Source: Bacteroidales bacterium
Lineage (GTDB): Bacteria; Bacteroidota; Bacteroidia; Bacteroidales; UBA932
Direction of reading: 5' to 3'
DNA length: 54,724 nt
Assembly: GCA_017550025.1 (NCBI GenBank)
Contig: JAFYLU010000074.1
Span: 1-54,724, forward strand
Shown: piece by piece, positions 45,686 through 53,479 of the stretch
How positions within the stretch are numbered: position 1 is the first letter of the stretch
How the letters are laid out: each line of letters starts with the position of its first letter
Program-made: the position numbers and the translations under genes
The notes under the pieces: model-generated
What the model saw: the letters and a program-made list of their open reading frames with translations, nothing else
What the model was told of the DNA's origin: nothing
Databases searched by the model: none

Positions 45686-47011
45686 ATGACACTTGAGCAA
45701 AGCATATATCATCACTCTGTCACAACCCCTGGGAAAACAGCTGCTGTCTGCGGAAATGAGAGTGTCACATACTCTCAACTGTGGGACGGCATCATAAGGA
45801 AGGCAGAAGAACTCAAGTCCGAAGGTGTCTTGCCGAACAGACCCTATGTATTCCGCGCGAGCCAGGATATAGATTTTGTCGTGACTTATTGTGCTGTTCA
45901 TCATATAGGTGCCATTGCTGTTCCTATGGAGCAGAAGGTTACTGATGAATACTTCAATGCAATAAGCGCCGAAGTGGCCGCATGTGAATTTTCAGAAGAT
46001 ATCGTTGACATTCTCTATACTACCGGAACAACCGGTAAGTCAAAGGGTGTGATGCTGTCAGAGACAGCACTTGTATCATGTGCAGACAACTTTATAACCG
46101 ACCTTCAGTTCTCGTCAGACCTGCTTTTTATCATAAGCGGTCCTTTGAGTCATATAGCATCTCTTTTCAAGATGCATCCGGTCCTGACTGTTGGTGGAAC
46201 AATCTGCATATTGGACGGTCTGAAAGACATCAATGCCTTTTTTGACGTCTTTGACCTCCCGTTCAGGAAGTTCGCTACATTCATGGTGCCGGCCAGCCTT
46301 CGTCTCATAATGCAGTTCTCCTATGACAGGTTATGCAGTCTTGCTGATAAAATCGATTTTATCGAAACGGGTGCTGCTCCTATCACCCAGCATGATATGG
46401 AAATGCTTGCCAAAGCCCTACCTGCCTCACGTCTGTATAACACATTGGGAGGTACCGAAATAGGTGCTGTCTGTACATACAACTTCAATGACGGAAGGTA
46501 TATGGAGGGCTGCATAGGCCGTCCTATGAAGAATTCAACCGTAGAGGTCACTCCGGAAGGAAACATCATAGTTTCAGGCCTTACCATCATGAGCGGATAT
46601 GTGGCTGACGAGGAAAACACAGCTCGTGTCCTTAAAGATGGAAAGATATATGGTGCCGACTTGGGATATGTTGATGATGAGGGACTTATCCATCTCAAGG
46701 GTCGTCAGGGCGATGTCATAAATGTCGGAGGATTCAAGGTGGATCCTTCCGAAGTTGAGAATGCTGCCGCTTCTCATCCGGATATAAAGGACTGCATCTG
46801 TATCGCTGCGACTCATCCTGTGATCGGCACTGTGCTCAAGCTTCTTGTCGTTCTTGCGGATAACCGTGAACTTGATAAAAGGTCAATTGCCGTTCATATA
46901 AAGTCAAAGCTGGAGCCGCATAAGGTACCGACCTATTATGAGGCTGTCGATACTATACAGCGTACATATAACGGTAAGTTAGATAGAAAGTTTTACAAGA
47001 TTCAAGGATAA
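45686..47011 (+). CDS. AMP-dependent acyl/aryl ligase
   Basis: A member of the ANL superfamily that activates a carboxylic acid as the adenylate and passes it to a thiol, probably ACP3. The 441-residue protein has the P-loop YTTGTTGKSKGVMLS near residue 112, NTLGGTEIGAV near residue 252, the GADLGYVDDEGLIHLKGR hinge region near residue 320, and the catalytic Lys in TYNGKLDRKF at the end. It is shorter than the usual 500-550 residues, with a reduced N-terminal domain, as often seen in ligases of biosynthetic clusters. It is the best candidate for selecting the starter acid, which cannot be predicted. Confidence 0.9.
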   Translation: MTLEQSIYHHSVTTPGKTAAVCGNESVTYSQLWDGIIRKAEELKSEGVLPNRPYVFRASQDIDFVVTYCAVHHIGAIAVPMEQKVTDEYFNAISAEVAACEFSEDIVDILYTTGTTGKSKGVMLSETALVSCADNFITDLQFSSDLLFIISGPLSHIASLFKMHPVLTVGGTICILDGLKDINAFFDVFDLPFRKFATFMVPASLRLIMQFSYDRLCSLADKIDFIETGAAPITQHDMEMLAKALPASRLYNTLGGTEIGAVCTYNFNDGRYMEGCIGRPMKNSTVEVTPEGNIIVSGLTIMSGYVADEENTARVLKDGKIYGADLGYVDDEGLIHLKGRQGDVINVGGFKVDPSEVENAAASHPDIKDCICIAATHPVIGTVLKLLVVLADNRELDKRSIAVHIKSKLEPHKVPTYYEAVDTIQRTYNGKLDRKFYKIQG

Positions 47012-47024
47012 GACCTGTTTTGCT

Positions 47025-47834
47025 ATGAAAAATATGTTTGTCAGACTTAAGTCTATATTCACTCCGCGATCGGAAGAATATGCGGTTTATGGACCCCAGG
47101 GCGGCATTTCTACAAAAATCACTCTGCCTGATGGATTCAATACCGAAAGAGATAAGTGCCCGATGGCAATTCTGATGCATGGATTCATGTCCAATAAGAA
47201 AATGTATCCTGTTCCAATGCTTGCCGAAGCTTTGGCCAAAGAGGGTATTGCCTCCGTCTGTTTTGATTTCAATGCACATGGCAAGAGCGAGGGTGAGTTC
47301 ATCGACATGACAATTGTCGGTGAGATCGAAGATGCAAAGGCCGTCTTCAGATATGTAAATTCACTCCCATATGTGACTGAAACAATATTCGTCGGTCACT
47401 CGCAGGGTGGCGTGATAGCCGGTATGCTGGCTGGAGAATTGCAGACAGAGGAAAAGAAGCCTGAATGTCTCGTATTGCTTGCTCCTGCGGCAGTTCTTAA
47501 GGATGATGCCATTGCCGGACAATGCATGGGTAAAAGATATGATGCGGCCAACCCGCCGGAATATGTCAACGTGATGTTTCACAAGCTTGGACGTAAGTTC
47601 ATCCTGGCAGCACAAAAACTTCCTGTTTACGAGGTGTCTTGTGAATATACCGGCAAGGTCTGCCTGATTCATGGAAAGCGTGATAAGATTGTTCCGTTTT
47701 CATACAGTGAAAAATATCATGAACTGTATTCTGACAGTGAACTTCACCTGCTTGAAGACGAGGGTCACTTCATGAATGCGGATAAAGATAAGGTCATGTC
47801 TATTGTGACGGACTTTATTAAAAGTAATCTATAG
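47025..47834 (+). CDS. Alpha/beta hydrolase (thioesterase/esterase-like)
   Basis: A 269-residue soluble alpha/beta hydrolase. The oxyanion segment is ILMHGFMSNKK near residue 50, the nucleophile elbow is VGHSQGGVIAG with Ser126, and later DKIVPFSYSEKYHE (Asp) and DEGHFMNADKD (His) complete a classical triad. It resembles acyl esterases and S-formylglutathione hydrolase-like proteins. In this operon it may release or proofread chains on carrier proteins. It begins 13 bases after the ligase stop. The 91 bases that follow separate it from fabD and contain no clear terminator. Confidence 0.83.
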   Translation: MKNMFVRLKSIFTPRSEEYAVYGPQGGISTKITLPDGFNTERDKCPMAILMHGFMSNKKMYPVPMLAEALAKEGIASVCFDFNAHGKSEGEFIDMTIVGEIEDAKAVFRYVNSLPYVTETIFVGHSQGGVIAGMLAGELQTEEKKPECLVLLAPAAVLKDDAIAGQCMGKRYDAANPPEYVNVMFHKLGRKFILAAQKLPVYEVSCEYTGKVCLIHGKRDKIVPFSYSEKYHELYSDSELHLLEDEGHFMNADKDKVMSIVTDFIKSNL

Positions 47835-47925
47835 ACAGCTCTGCATGGATCTGTCAAGTATATGAGATCTGTGCATTTGCTGAATTTGTTTAATAAAAGA
47901 TAAGTCGAATAAAATCGTAAACAAC

Positions 47926-48801
47926 GTGAAAAAAGCATACATCTTCCCTGGACAGGGATCCCAGTTTACAGGAATGGGAAAAGAACTATATGATAACAAT
48001 CCCGTAGCTCGTGAAATGTTTGAAAAGGCAGATGAGATCCTTGGATTTCGCATATCAGATATAATGTTCAATGGCACAGCAGAGGATCTGAAGCAGACAA
48101 AGGTTACGCAGCCTGCGGTATTCCTTCATTCTGTGATCATGGCAAAGTGTCTGGAGGATTTCACGCCTGATATGGTTGCAGGTCATTCTCTGGGAGAGTT
48201 TTCCGCACTCGTGGCATGTGGCGCACTGGATTTCGAGTCAGCACTCAAGCTGGTTTCGGTCAGGGCAAAGGCAATGCAGCGTGCTTGTGAATTGAATCCC
48301 GGTACGATGGCGGCTGTCATAACACTTCCGGAGGAAACAATATCCGAGATATGTGCTTCCTGCGATGGCATTGTGGTTCCGGCAAACTACAACAGCAAGA
48401 GACAGATCGTAATTTCCGGAGAAGTCTCGGCTGTGGAGCAGGCATGCGTGAAAATGAAGGAGGCCGGTGCCAGAAGGGCGTTGGTCCTTCCTGTCGGAGG
48501 TGCATTCCATTCTCCATTGATGGAGCCTGCACGTCAGGAACTTGCTGAATGTATCAGAAACACTGAATTCAAGACTCCTTCATGTCCTGTTTATCAGAAT
48601 GCCACAGCTATGCCTGTGACAGATCCGGAAGTGATCAAGGATAATCTCCTCAAGCAGCTTACAGCACCTGTAAGATGGACACATACCGTTGAGAATATGA
48701 TTCAGGACGGGGCTGTGGAATTCATCGAAGTCGGTCCCGGTGCAGTTCTCCAGGGACTCGTAGGGCAGATTTCATCCGAAGTCAGCGCACATGGCGCCTG
48801 A
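47926..48801 (+). CDS. fabD: Malonyl-CoA:ACP transacylase
   Basis: Loads malonyl groups on acyl carrier proteins, giving the extender unit. The 291-residue protein has IFPGQGSQFTGMG at the N terminus, the active-site motif AGHSLGEFSAL with Ser88, and GAFHSPLM with His195. It begins with a GTG codon (residues MKKAYIFPGQG), the only start that leaves the GQGSQ motif intact. Position after the cluster suggests that it serves it; it could equally be the housekeeping fabD, since no other copy is visible here and the gap before it is 91 bases. Confidence 0.93.
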   Translation: MKKAYIFPGQGSQFTGMGKELYDNNPVAREMFEKADEILGFRISDIMFNGTAEDLKQTKVTQPAVFLHSVIMAKCLEDFTPDMVAGHSLGEFSALVACGALDFESALKLVSVRAKAMQRACELNPGTMAAVITLPEETISEICASCDGIVVPANYNSKRQIVISGEVSAVEQACVKMKEAGARRALVLPVGGAFHSPLMEPARQELAECIRNTEFKTPSCPVYQNATAMPVTDPEVIKDNLLKQLTAPVRWTHTVENMIQDGAVEFIEVGPGAVLQGLVGQISSEVSAHGA

Positions 48802-48818
48802 TTTATAAATGTCCGGAT

Positions 48819-49217
48819 ATGAATAGACGAGGCTGGATTATACCGATATTGATCGTGGCCATAACCGTACTGGCCGTTGTATTGCGATGGCGCTGTTTGC
48901 CGGATCCCCTTCCTGCTCACTTTGACTTGCAGGGAAATCCCGGTGGTTCGATGCCGCGCAGTATACTGCTCATGTATCCGGTGACAGGAGCTGTGATATG
49001 TTTGATTTCTTATGTGATTTCACATCTGAAGCATAAATTCCACAAACCCCTGATCATTCTGGCAACAGGAATATCCCTTATCCTGCTTTCATCAGCTATG
49101 GTAACCATTACTTCAGGAAAATACCCGTTTTTCATGCTTGCAGAACCGGTAATCCTGATGGCTGTCATAGTTGCTGTTGTTGTCAGCCTAGTGAAATCCC
49201 GTAGAAACTCATGTTGA
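48819..49217 (+). CDS. DUF1648 domain membrane protein
   Basis: A 132-residue membrane protein with four hydrophobic segments (about 8-25, 50-70, 79-97, 105-125). Between the first two lies LPDPLPAHFDLQGNPGGSMPRS, which is the DUF1648 signature also found in SdpI-type immunity proteins. Function is unknown. It starts 17 bases after fabD and could be the last gene of the operon. The 86 bases after it contain only a weak -7 element (TATATTTA at about 49294) for the next gene. Confidence 0.82.
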   Translation: MNRRGWIIPILIVAITVLAVVLRWRCLPDPLPAHFDLQGNPGGSMPRSILLMYPVTGAVICLISYVISHLKHKFHKPLIILATGISLILLSSAMVTITSGKYPFFMLAEPVILMAVIVAVVVSLVKSRRNSC

Positions 49218-49303
49218 AAAGTCTTGTGCAGATGCATCCCGCTTTTTTCAACTGTATTAGCAAATGACGAATCATCTGTGCTGACAAATCAGTATATTTA
49301 AAT

Positions 49304-49771
49304 ATGGAATATCTGTCAAAACAAAGATACGACGAGATCGCGGCCGAGTTGGACCACCTTATAAGCGTGGTCTATCCCGAGGTGCGTGATAATGTCGCGG
49401 AGACAAGTGCACAGGGAGACAGGAGTGAGAATGCAGGATATCGTGAAGCAAGACGCAGGCAGGCGAAGACCATAAGCCGTATCCGTTTCCTGCAGAAGAT
49501 CCTTGAACATTCACGCGTGATCGATCCCGATGCTCTCCCAAAAGACAGGGTCTGTCTTTTGAGCAAGGTCGAATTCACCAACCTCTCGACAAATACGCGC
49601 ATGAGGTTCGAGATTGTCAGTCCCCACGAGATGAACCTTGAGGCCGGCAAGATTTCGCTCAAATCCCCGATAGGAGCTGCTCTGATGGGCCGGAAGGTCG
49701 GCGAAATAGCAGAGGCCCTGACTCCATCCGGAACCCTACGCCTTAAAATAGAAAGCATCACTTTCGACTGA
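49304..49771 (+). CDS. GreA/GreB family transcription elongation factor
   Basis: A 155-residue transcript cleavage factor that binds the secondary channel of RNA polymerase and rescues stalled complexes. The N-terminal coiled coil (about 1-75) carries the acidic tip in SAQGDRSENAGYREARRRQ, and the C-terminal FKBP-like domain (about 80-155) ends with SPIGAALMGRKVGEIAEA and a final strand. It is nearer to GreB in the RENA-like tip segment, but the two are hard to separate on sequence. A terminator hairpin begins inside the last codons. Confidence 0.9.
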   Translation: MEYLSKQRYDEIAAELDHLISVVYPEVRDNVAETSAQGDRSENAGYREARRRQAKTISRIRFLQKILEHSRVIDPDALPKDRVCLLSKVEFTNLSTNTRMRFEIVSPHEMNLEAGKISLKSPIGAALMGRKVGEIAEALTPSGTLRLKIESITFD

Positions 49772-49790
49772 AGGTGATGCTTTCTGTTTC
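49751..49790 (+). terminator. Terminator overlapping the greA-like stop codon
   Basis: A 15-bp stem (49751-49765 with 49770-49784) with one G-U pair and a 4-base loop, followed by TGTTTC. The stop codon lies at the loop, so the left arm is coding sequence. The U-run is short. Confidence 0.7.
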
Positions 49791-49961
49791 AATTCCAAAC
49801 CATGAGCTCCGAGAGAACCATGACGCAATTCTTCTATTGTACACTATCTGTTGGCCCTCGTCATGCAACTATCGGCAGTTGATGTAGATGACATGCCACC
49901 CCCGGCCAGGGGGTGCTCGACCGAAGGGAGAGCGGGGATCATCGGAATCAACTGCCGATAG
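49785..49961 (+). repeat. Structured repeat, copy 1, with inverted-repeat-bounded core
   Basis: A left flank of about 84 bases (49785-49868) and a 93-base unit. The unit is bounded by CTATCGGCAGTTGAT (49869-49883) and its complement ATCAACTGCCGATAG (49947-49961), with a 63-base core (49884-49946) that itself can fold around CACCCCC/GGGGGTG. Copy 2 at 53077 has the same flank but the core in the opposite orientation, 59 of 63 bases identical. It fills the intergenic space between the greA-like terminator and the AraC gene stop at 49980. Confidence 0.9.
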
Positions 49962-49979
49962 CTGTCAGATAATCTTGAA

Positions 49980-50801
49980 TTACCGTGCAATATTGCCATG
50001 ATTAAGTCTTGCACGATAGGAACTGGGGCTCATGCCTATGTGCTTGTTGCAGTATCGGCTGAAATAGCTGAGCGATGTGAAGTTCATGAGATCTGCAATC
50101 TGTGTCAGAGTCAGGTCTGGATTGTTCAGATGCTGTTTGAGAATGGGGATAGTATGCCTGTCTATATATGACATGACACTGCCGCCGGTAATACGCTTTA
50201 CAGTGGCGGATAGATACTTCTCACTCACATGAAGCTGCTTGGCGTACCAGCTTACTTCGCGATGAGTGGATGATGTGCCTTCTGAAAGCAGACGCATCAG
50301 TTCACCCACAATGAATCCGGCACGTTCTGAAATTTTTTCTTCACCTATATTTTCAGAATGAAATTCGAATATATCATATATTAACGTGAGGCATAAACTT
50401 CCCATAATTTCCCTGTAGAAACGCTTATCGGACTCATCCATGCGATTGCGTATACGGTGCAGATCGTCAAGTAGAATCTGTCGCTGTGATTCTGTAAGGC
50501 TGATTATAGGATTGGCACGCAGACTGATACTGCCACCGATGCTGTAATTCTTGGGAGGAAGCAGATTCTGCAGATAACGGTAATTGGCAGCGAAGTATTC
50601 GCCCTTGCACTCTGAAGAGATACTGATATCAGAGATTGCATCAGAGTGTGAGAGTACCAGCAGATCTCCTTTTCTGAAATGAAAATGATTGTCAAAATAG
50701 ACGATGCTGCCTTCCCCTTCAGTGCATATCATGTGAATGCAAAAAGCAGACAGCCCCGGTTGCGTGATTTCGCTGATTATTTCCGAATAGATATATTCCA
50801 T
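49980..50801 (-). CDS. AraC family transcriptional regulator
   Basis: A 273-residue regulator with an N-terminal cupin-like sensing domain (about 1-150, with FHFRKGDLLVLSHSD) and a C-terminal double helix-turn-helix (about 175-270). The second helix-turn-helix reads LTLTQIADLMNFTSLSYFSR followed by IGMSPSSYRARL, the family signature. It is divergent from the flavodoxin/ferredoxin gene with about 130 bases between, so it probably controls that pair. The ATG at 50801 is preferred to a TTG at 50807. A TACATTTG at 50812-50805 directly precedes the start, which would give a nearly leaderless message if used. Confidence 0.9.
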   Translation of the reverse strand: MEYIYSEIISEITQPGLSAFCIHMICTEGEGSIVYFDNHFHFRKGDLLVLSHSDAISDISISSECKGEYFAANYRYLQNLLPPKNYSIGGSISLRANPIISLTESQRQILLDDLHRIRNRMDESDKRFYREIMGSLCLTLIYDIFEFHSENIGEEKISERAGFIVGELMRLLSEGTSSTHREVSWYAKQLHVSEKYLSATVKRITGGSVMSYIDRHTIPILKQHLNNPDLTLTQIADLMNFTSLSYFSRYCNKHIGMSPSSYRARLNHGNIAR

Positions 50802-50931
50802 AGCCAAATGTAAATATTATTGTGCAAAATGTGAAATAAATAGGGCAATTTGTTAAAGTGATTATCTAAATAATATATCGAACTTTGAAATTCAGGATTA
50901 AAAACATTTGACTGATAAACAAGATTATATT

Positions 50932-51828
50932 ATGGATAGAAGAGATGCATTGAAGATTATGGGAGTAAGTCTTGCCGCCACAGTAATGGCTGGGATCGCC
51001 CCTCGTACTCACGCAGCTATTCTGAAGGATCGTGAGAGTAATAAGAAGCGCCTGGTATTCTATTTTACTGCCACTGGTAATTCGCTGTTTGTAGCCAGGC
51101 AGTTCAGCGACACTCCATTAAGTATCCCGCAGGAACTGAAGAAGTCGGAGATGATATATGAGGCTGATGAAATAGGTTTCGTATGTCCGGATTACGCCGG
51201 AGCAATTCCTAAGATTGTTCAGGAGTTCGTAGCCAAGGCGACTTTCAAGGCTCCTTATATCTTCACTGTCATTACATATGGTAACTTATGTGTGAATGTG
51301 GCAGAGTGGTGGGATGAATATGCCAAGAGCAAGGGCGTGGTGAACAACTATGTGGAGCCTGTCCTGATGGTGGACAACTATCTGCCGGTCTTTGACATGA
51401 ACCAGCAGATGGCCATTGATAAGAATACTGACGAGAACTTGGCCAGGATTCTTGAGGATGTCGGTGCTCACAAGAATCACATCGGCCAGCCTGAAATGGG
51501 TATGTTCAACAAGGATATTCTGAAGCAGATGCAGGATCAGCATTTCTCAATGACAGCAGAACGACTTTTGGAACTCAAGCCTGACCGCTGTGTGACTTGC
51601 ATGACTTGCGAGAAAGTATGTCCTCACAAGAATTTCAGCTTAGGAAGTGAGGGTTTGGAATTCAGCGGTAACTGCGAATACTGTCTTGCTTGCGTGCACA
51701 ATTGTCCTCAGAAAGCCCTCACACTTAAATCCAACTGGCCTGGAATGCCGGGAGAACGTAATCCGGAGGCACGCTACCGTCACCCGGATGTTTCTCTGAA
51801 CGACATTATCCGTTCCAACAGACAGTAG
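50932..51828 (+). CDS. EFR1-type flavodoxin/ferredoxin fusion with Tat-like signal
   Basis: A 298-residue redox protein from the ATG at 50932. The N terminus reads DRRDALKIMG followed by a hydrophobic run and THAA, a plausible twin-arginine signal, so it should be exported folded with cofactors. A flavodoxin-like domain (about 38-205) begins VFYFTATGNSLFVARQF. It is followed by two 4Fe-4S motifs, CVTCMTCEKVCPH and CEYCLACVHNCPQ, at about residues 222-265. EFR1-family proteins are normally cytoplasmic, so the signal is unusual. It is paired with an NTF2-like exported protein 6 bases downstream and faces an AraC regulator. The electron partners are unknown. Confidence 0.88.
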   Translation: MDRRDALKIMGVSLAATVMAGIAPRTHAAILKDRESNKKRLVFYFTATGNSLFVARQFSDTPLSIPQELKKSEMIYEADEIGFVCPDYAGAIPKIVQEFVAKATFKAPYIFTVITYGNLCVNVAEWWDEYAKSKGVVNNYVEPVLMVDNYLPVFDMNQQMAIDKNTDENLARILEDVGAHKNHIGQPEMGMFNKDILKQMQDQHFSMTAERLLELKPDRCVTCMTCEKVCPHKNFSLGSEGLEFSGNCEYCLACVHNCPQKALTLKSNWPGMPGERNPEARYRHPDVSLNDIIRSNRQ

Positions 51829-51834
51829 CCAATC

Positions 51835-52344
51835 ATGAAGAACATGTCACGTAAATTAGTCCTTGTTTTGACAGCGCTGATACTAGGCGTCTTTGCATCA
51901 GCTCAAGAAGCCTACCCTCCTGCTTTCAGCAATCAGACACACACAGCAGAGGCTCAGCCATTTGCAGATTTGTCTCAGAGAATATGGGATCTGATGGCAG
52001 AAAAGGATGCTGAGGCGCTGAAGGATATATTTCATCCCAATGCAACATTCGTTCATATGGGAGGATATTGGGACTGTACACAGGAACTGATGGTTATCGG
52101 ACAGGGATGGATTCATTACAAGCATGCTGAGGTGTATGGAGTAGATGTCAAGAAAATCAATGACCATAATTGGGCTGTTTACAGTACAATTAAACTGGAT
52201 TCAGTGCTCGGAGGTGGCGACAATATAATTACTACACCATTCTTCGTGTCACAGACATTTACATTTGAAAATGGTAAATGGTTGCTGTCTGCAATGATTT
52301 TCAGCACACGTACTTCTGGACCAGGAATTACCGGAGCCCACTGA
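51835..52344 (+). CDS. Exported NTF2-like (SnoaL/DUF4440-type) protein
   Basis: A 169-residue protein with a Sec signal peptide (about 1-23, ending VFASAQ) and one NTF2-fold domain (about 45-160) with LMAEKDAEALKDIFHPNATFVHMGG and FENGKWLLSAMIFS. Members of this fold include isomerases, small enzymes and ligand-binding proteins, so no activity can be assigned. It begins 6 bases after the flavodoxin/ferredoxin gene, and the pair probably forms one exported system controlled by the AraC regulator. A hairpin follows immediately. Confidence 0.85.
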   Translation: MKNMSRKLVLVLTALILGVFASAQEAYPPAFSNQTHTAEAQPFADLSQRIWDLMAEKDAEALKDIFHPNATFVHMGGYWDCTQELMVIGQGWIHYKHAEVYGVDVKKINDHNWAVYSTIKLDSVLGGGDNIITTPFFVSQTFTFENGKWLLSAMIFSTRTSGPGITGAH

Positions 52345-52345
52345 T

Positions 52346-52411
52346 GGAGTGAATAAAATACCGTTCCTACATGAAAACAACGAATCTATGTAGAACGGTA
52401 TACTTTACTCC
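52346..52411 (+). terminator. Long hairpin after the NTF2-like gene
   Basis: Inner arms ATACCGTTCCTACAT (52358-52372) and ATGTAGAACGGTAT (52388-52401) pair with one bulge, and outer bases extend the stem with mismatches to GGAGT (52346-52350) and ACTCC (52407-52411). It starts 2 bases after the stop codon. The U-run after it is weak. Confidence 0.6.
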
Positions 52412-52491
52412 CTTTGTACATTTCCGCACCTTCAAAATCCGGCAAATGTGAAATCCCGACACAATGCAGAGGATATTATTAGAAAACTTTC

Positions 52492-52499
52492 TATATTTG
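52492..52499 (+). promoter_or_regulatory. -7 element of the small lipoprotein gene
   Basis: TATATTTG fits the consensus and is followed by CAGGAA, as at 18652 and 27279. The gene starts 92 bases downstream. No clear -33 element. The gap from 52412 to 52590 has nothing else I can name. Confidence 0.45.
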
Positions 52500-52590
52500 C
52501 AGGAAACCAGATAAAATTTGCAGGCATGATTCCTGCTGGCCTGCAAGTTCAATCATCGTATATGGCCAGGAAACAGATTTAAAATACGTA

Positions 52591-52995
52591 ATGAAAAGAT
52601 TACTCTTACTTCTGACAGCACTAGTAATGCTGGTCTCATGTGAAAAGCAAACAATATCTGAAAAATATATCGGATTTTGGGAAGGAGTACTATATGCTAT
52701 TATCGATTCAGGTGATGGAGAGAAGATAGCCATTGTGCAGAATGTAATCGAACTTACGATTGATGAATCAGCCTCATATACATGTGTCATATATAAAATG
52801 CAATGTCCCGGAGGTGTTCCCATCAAGATCGGGGAAGGGGAAACATACAAGGGAGATGTTATTGAAATGGGGGAATCAATATCATTCGCCAAGATTTTTA
52901 ATGACAACATATTCAAACAAAAATATTGTTCACAGCACATAAGCTGCATGTTTCTAGTCTCTTCTGAATATATGTTAGACCTTTGCAAAAAGTAG
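52591..52995 (+). CDS. Hypothetical lipoprotein
   Basis: I do not recognise this 134-residue protein beyond its N terminus. MKRLLLLLTALVMLVSC is a lipoprotein signal with lipobox LVSC, so the mature protein starts at Cys17 and is lipid-anchored. The remainder is small and beta-rich (WEGVLYAIIDSGDGEKIAIV, LTIDESASYTCVIYK) with four further Cys residues, perhaps forming disulfides, and resembles the lipocalin-like META-type lipoproteins of Bacteroidota only in outline. It lies between the NTF2-like gene and the second copy of the intergenic repeat. Confidence 0.6.
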   Translation: MKRLLLLLTALVMLVSCEKQTISEKYIGFWEGVLYAIIDSGDGEKIAIVQNVIELTIDESASYTCVIYKMQCPGGVPIKIGEGETYKGDVIEMGESISFAKIFNDNIFKQKYCSQHISCMFLVSSEYMLDLCKK

Positions 52996-53076
52996 ATCGT
53001 TCGGCGCATTGAACGGGTACTTCAAAGGACAAAGATTCTTTTCCGCATGCGAAGCTTAAAAGAGACTTGTATCGTT

Positions 53077-53254
53077 CTGTTTGAATTCCAAGCCATGAAC
53101 TCCGAGAGAACCATGACGCAATTCTTCTATTGTTCAGTACCTGTTTGCGCTCGTCATACAGCTATCGGCAGTTGATTCCGACGACCCCTGCTCTCCCTTC
53201 GGTCGAGCACCCCCTGGCCGGGGGGGGCATGTCATCTACATCAACTGCCGATAG
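53077..53254 (+). repeat. Structured repeat, copy 2, core inverted relative to copy 1
   Basis: The left flank (about 53077-53161) aligns in the same orientation with 49785-49868. Bounding arms are CTATCGGCAGTTGAT (53162-53176) and ATCAACTGCCGATAG (53240-53254), extended to a perfect 19 bp here. The 63-base core (53177-53239) matches the reverse complement of the copy 1 core at 59 of 63 positions; in the same orientation they do not align. It occupies part of the 484-base gene-free region from 52996 to 53479. Confidence 0.9.
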
Positions 53255-53479
53255 CTGTCAAGTATACCGTTCAGGCATGAATTGCCTTATTTTTCGTCAA
53301 ACACTATCGAAATAGAGGATATAAGCCGAAAAATATGTACCGATTCTACCAATATTCGCTGTTTTTTGGTGGAACGGTCTTCAAGATCACCTCCCTGCTT
53401 TTTGCCAAGATCCGTTTCTCTTGCAAGTACCATCCATTGTTTTGACGGTAACTTGCGTAGTCTGGTGATGGTGTGAAGA
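53255..53479. other. Gene-free stretch, nothing recognised
   Basis: No gene, hairpin or promoter that I can support. A 67-codon minus-strand frame (53287-53490) overlaps the end of the DUF1349 gene, has no recognisable family and a rather even composition; I do not call it. Confidence 0.5.

Noticed and set aside
47835-47925. Terminator between the alpha/beta hydrolase and fabD
   Set aside because: TGCATGGATCT and AGATCTGTGCA can pair with two mismatches over a 12-base loop but no U-run follows; too weak to call.
27563-48801. Aromatic ammonia lyase, DarA/DarB or phosphopantetheinyl transferase in the cluster
   Set aside because: I looked for the MIO-type ASG motif and for these families in the translated frames and found none; every sizeable frame is accounted for.
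27563-48801. Carotenoid cluster, because of two CrtI-like proteins
   Set aside because: No phytoene synthase, cyclase or isoprenoid gene is present, while ketosynthases, carrier proteins and dehydratases are.
49869-49961. CRISPR repeat, integron attC site or insertion sequence
   Set aside because: Only two dispersed copies, no regular spacing, no transposase or integrase gene in the window; the flipped core is better described as an inversion-type repeat.
50805-50812. TACATTTG as the AraC promoter
   Set aside because: Its position would place the transcription start at the start codon, and no -33 element fits; mentioned with the gene but not called as a promoter.
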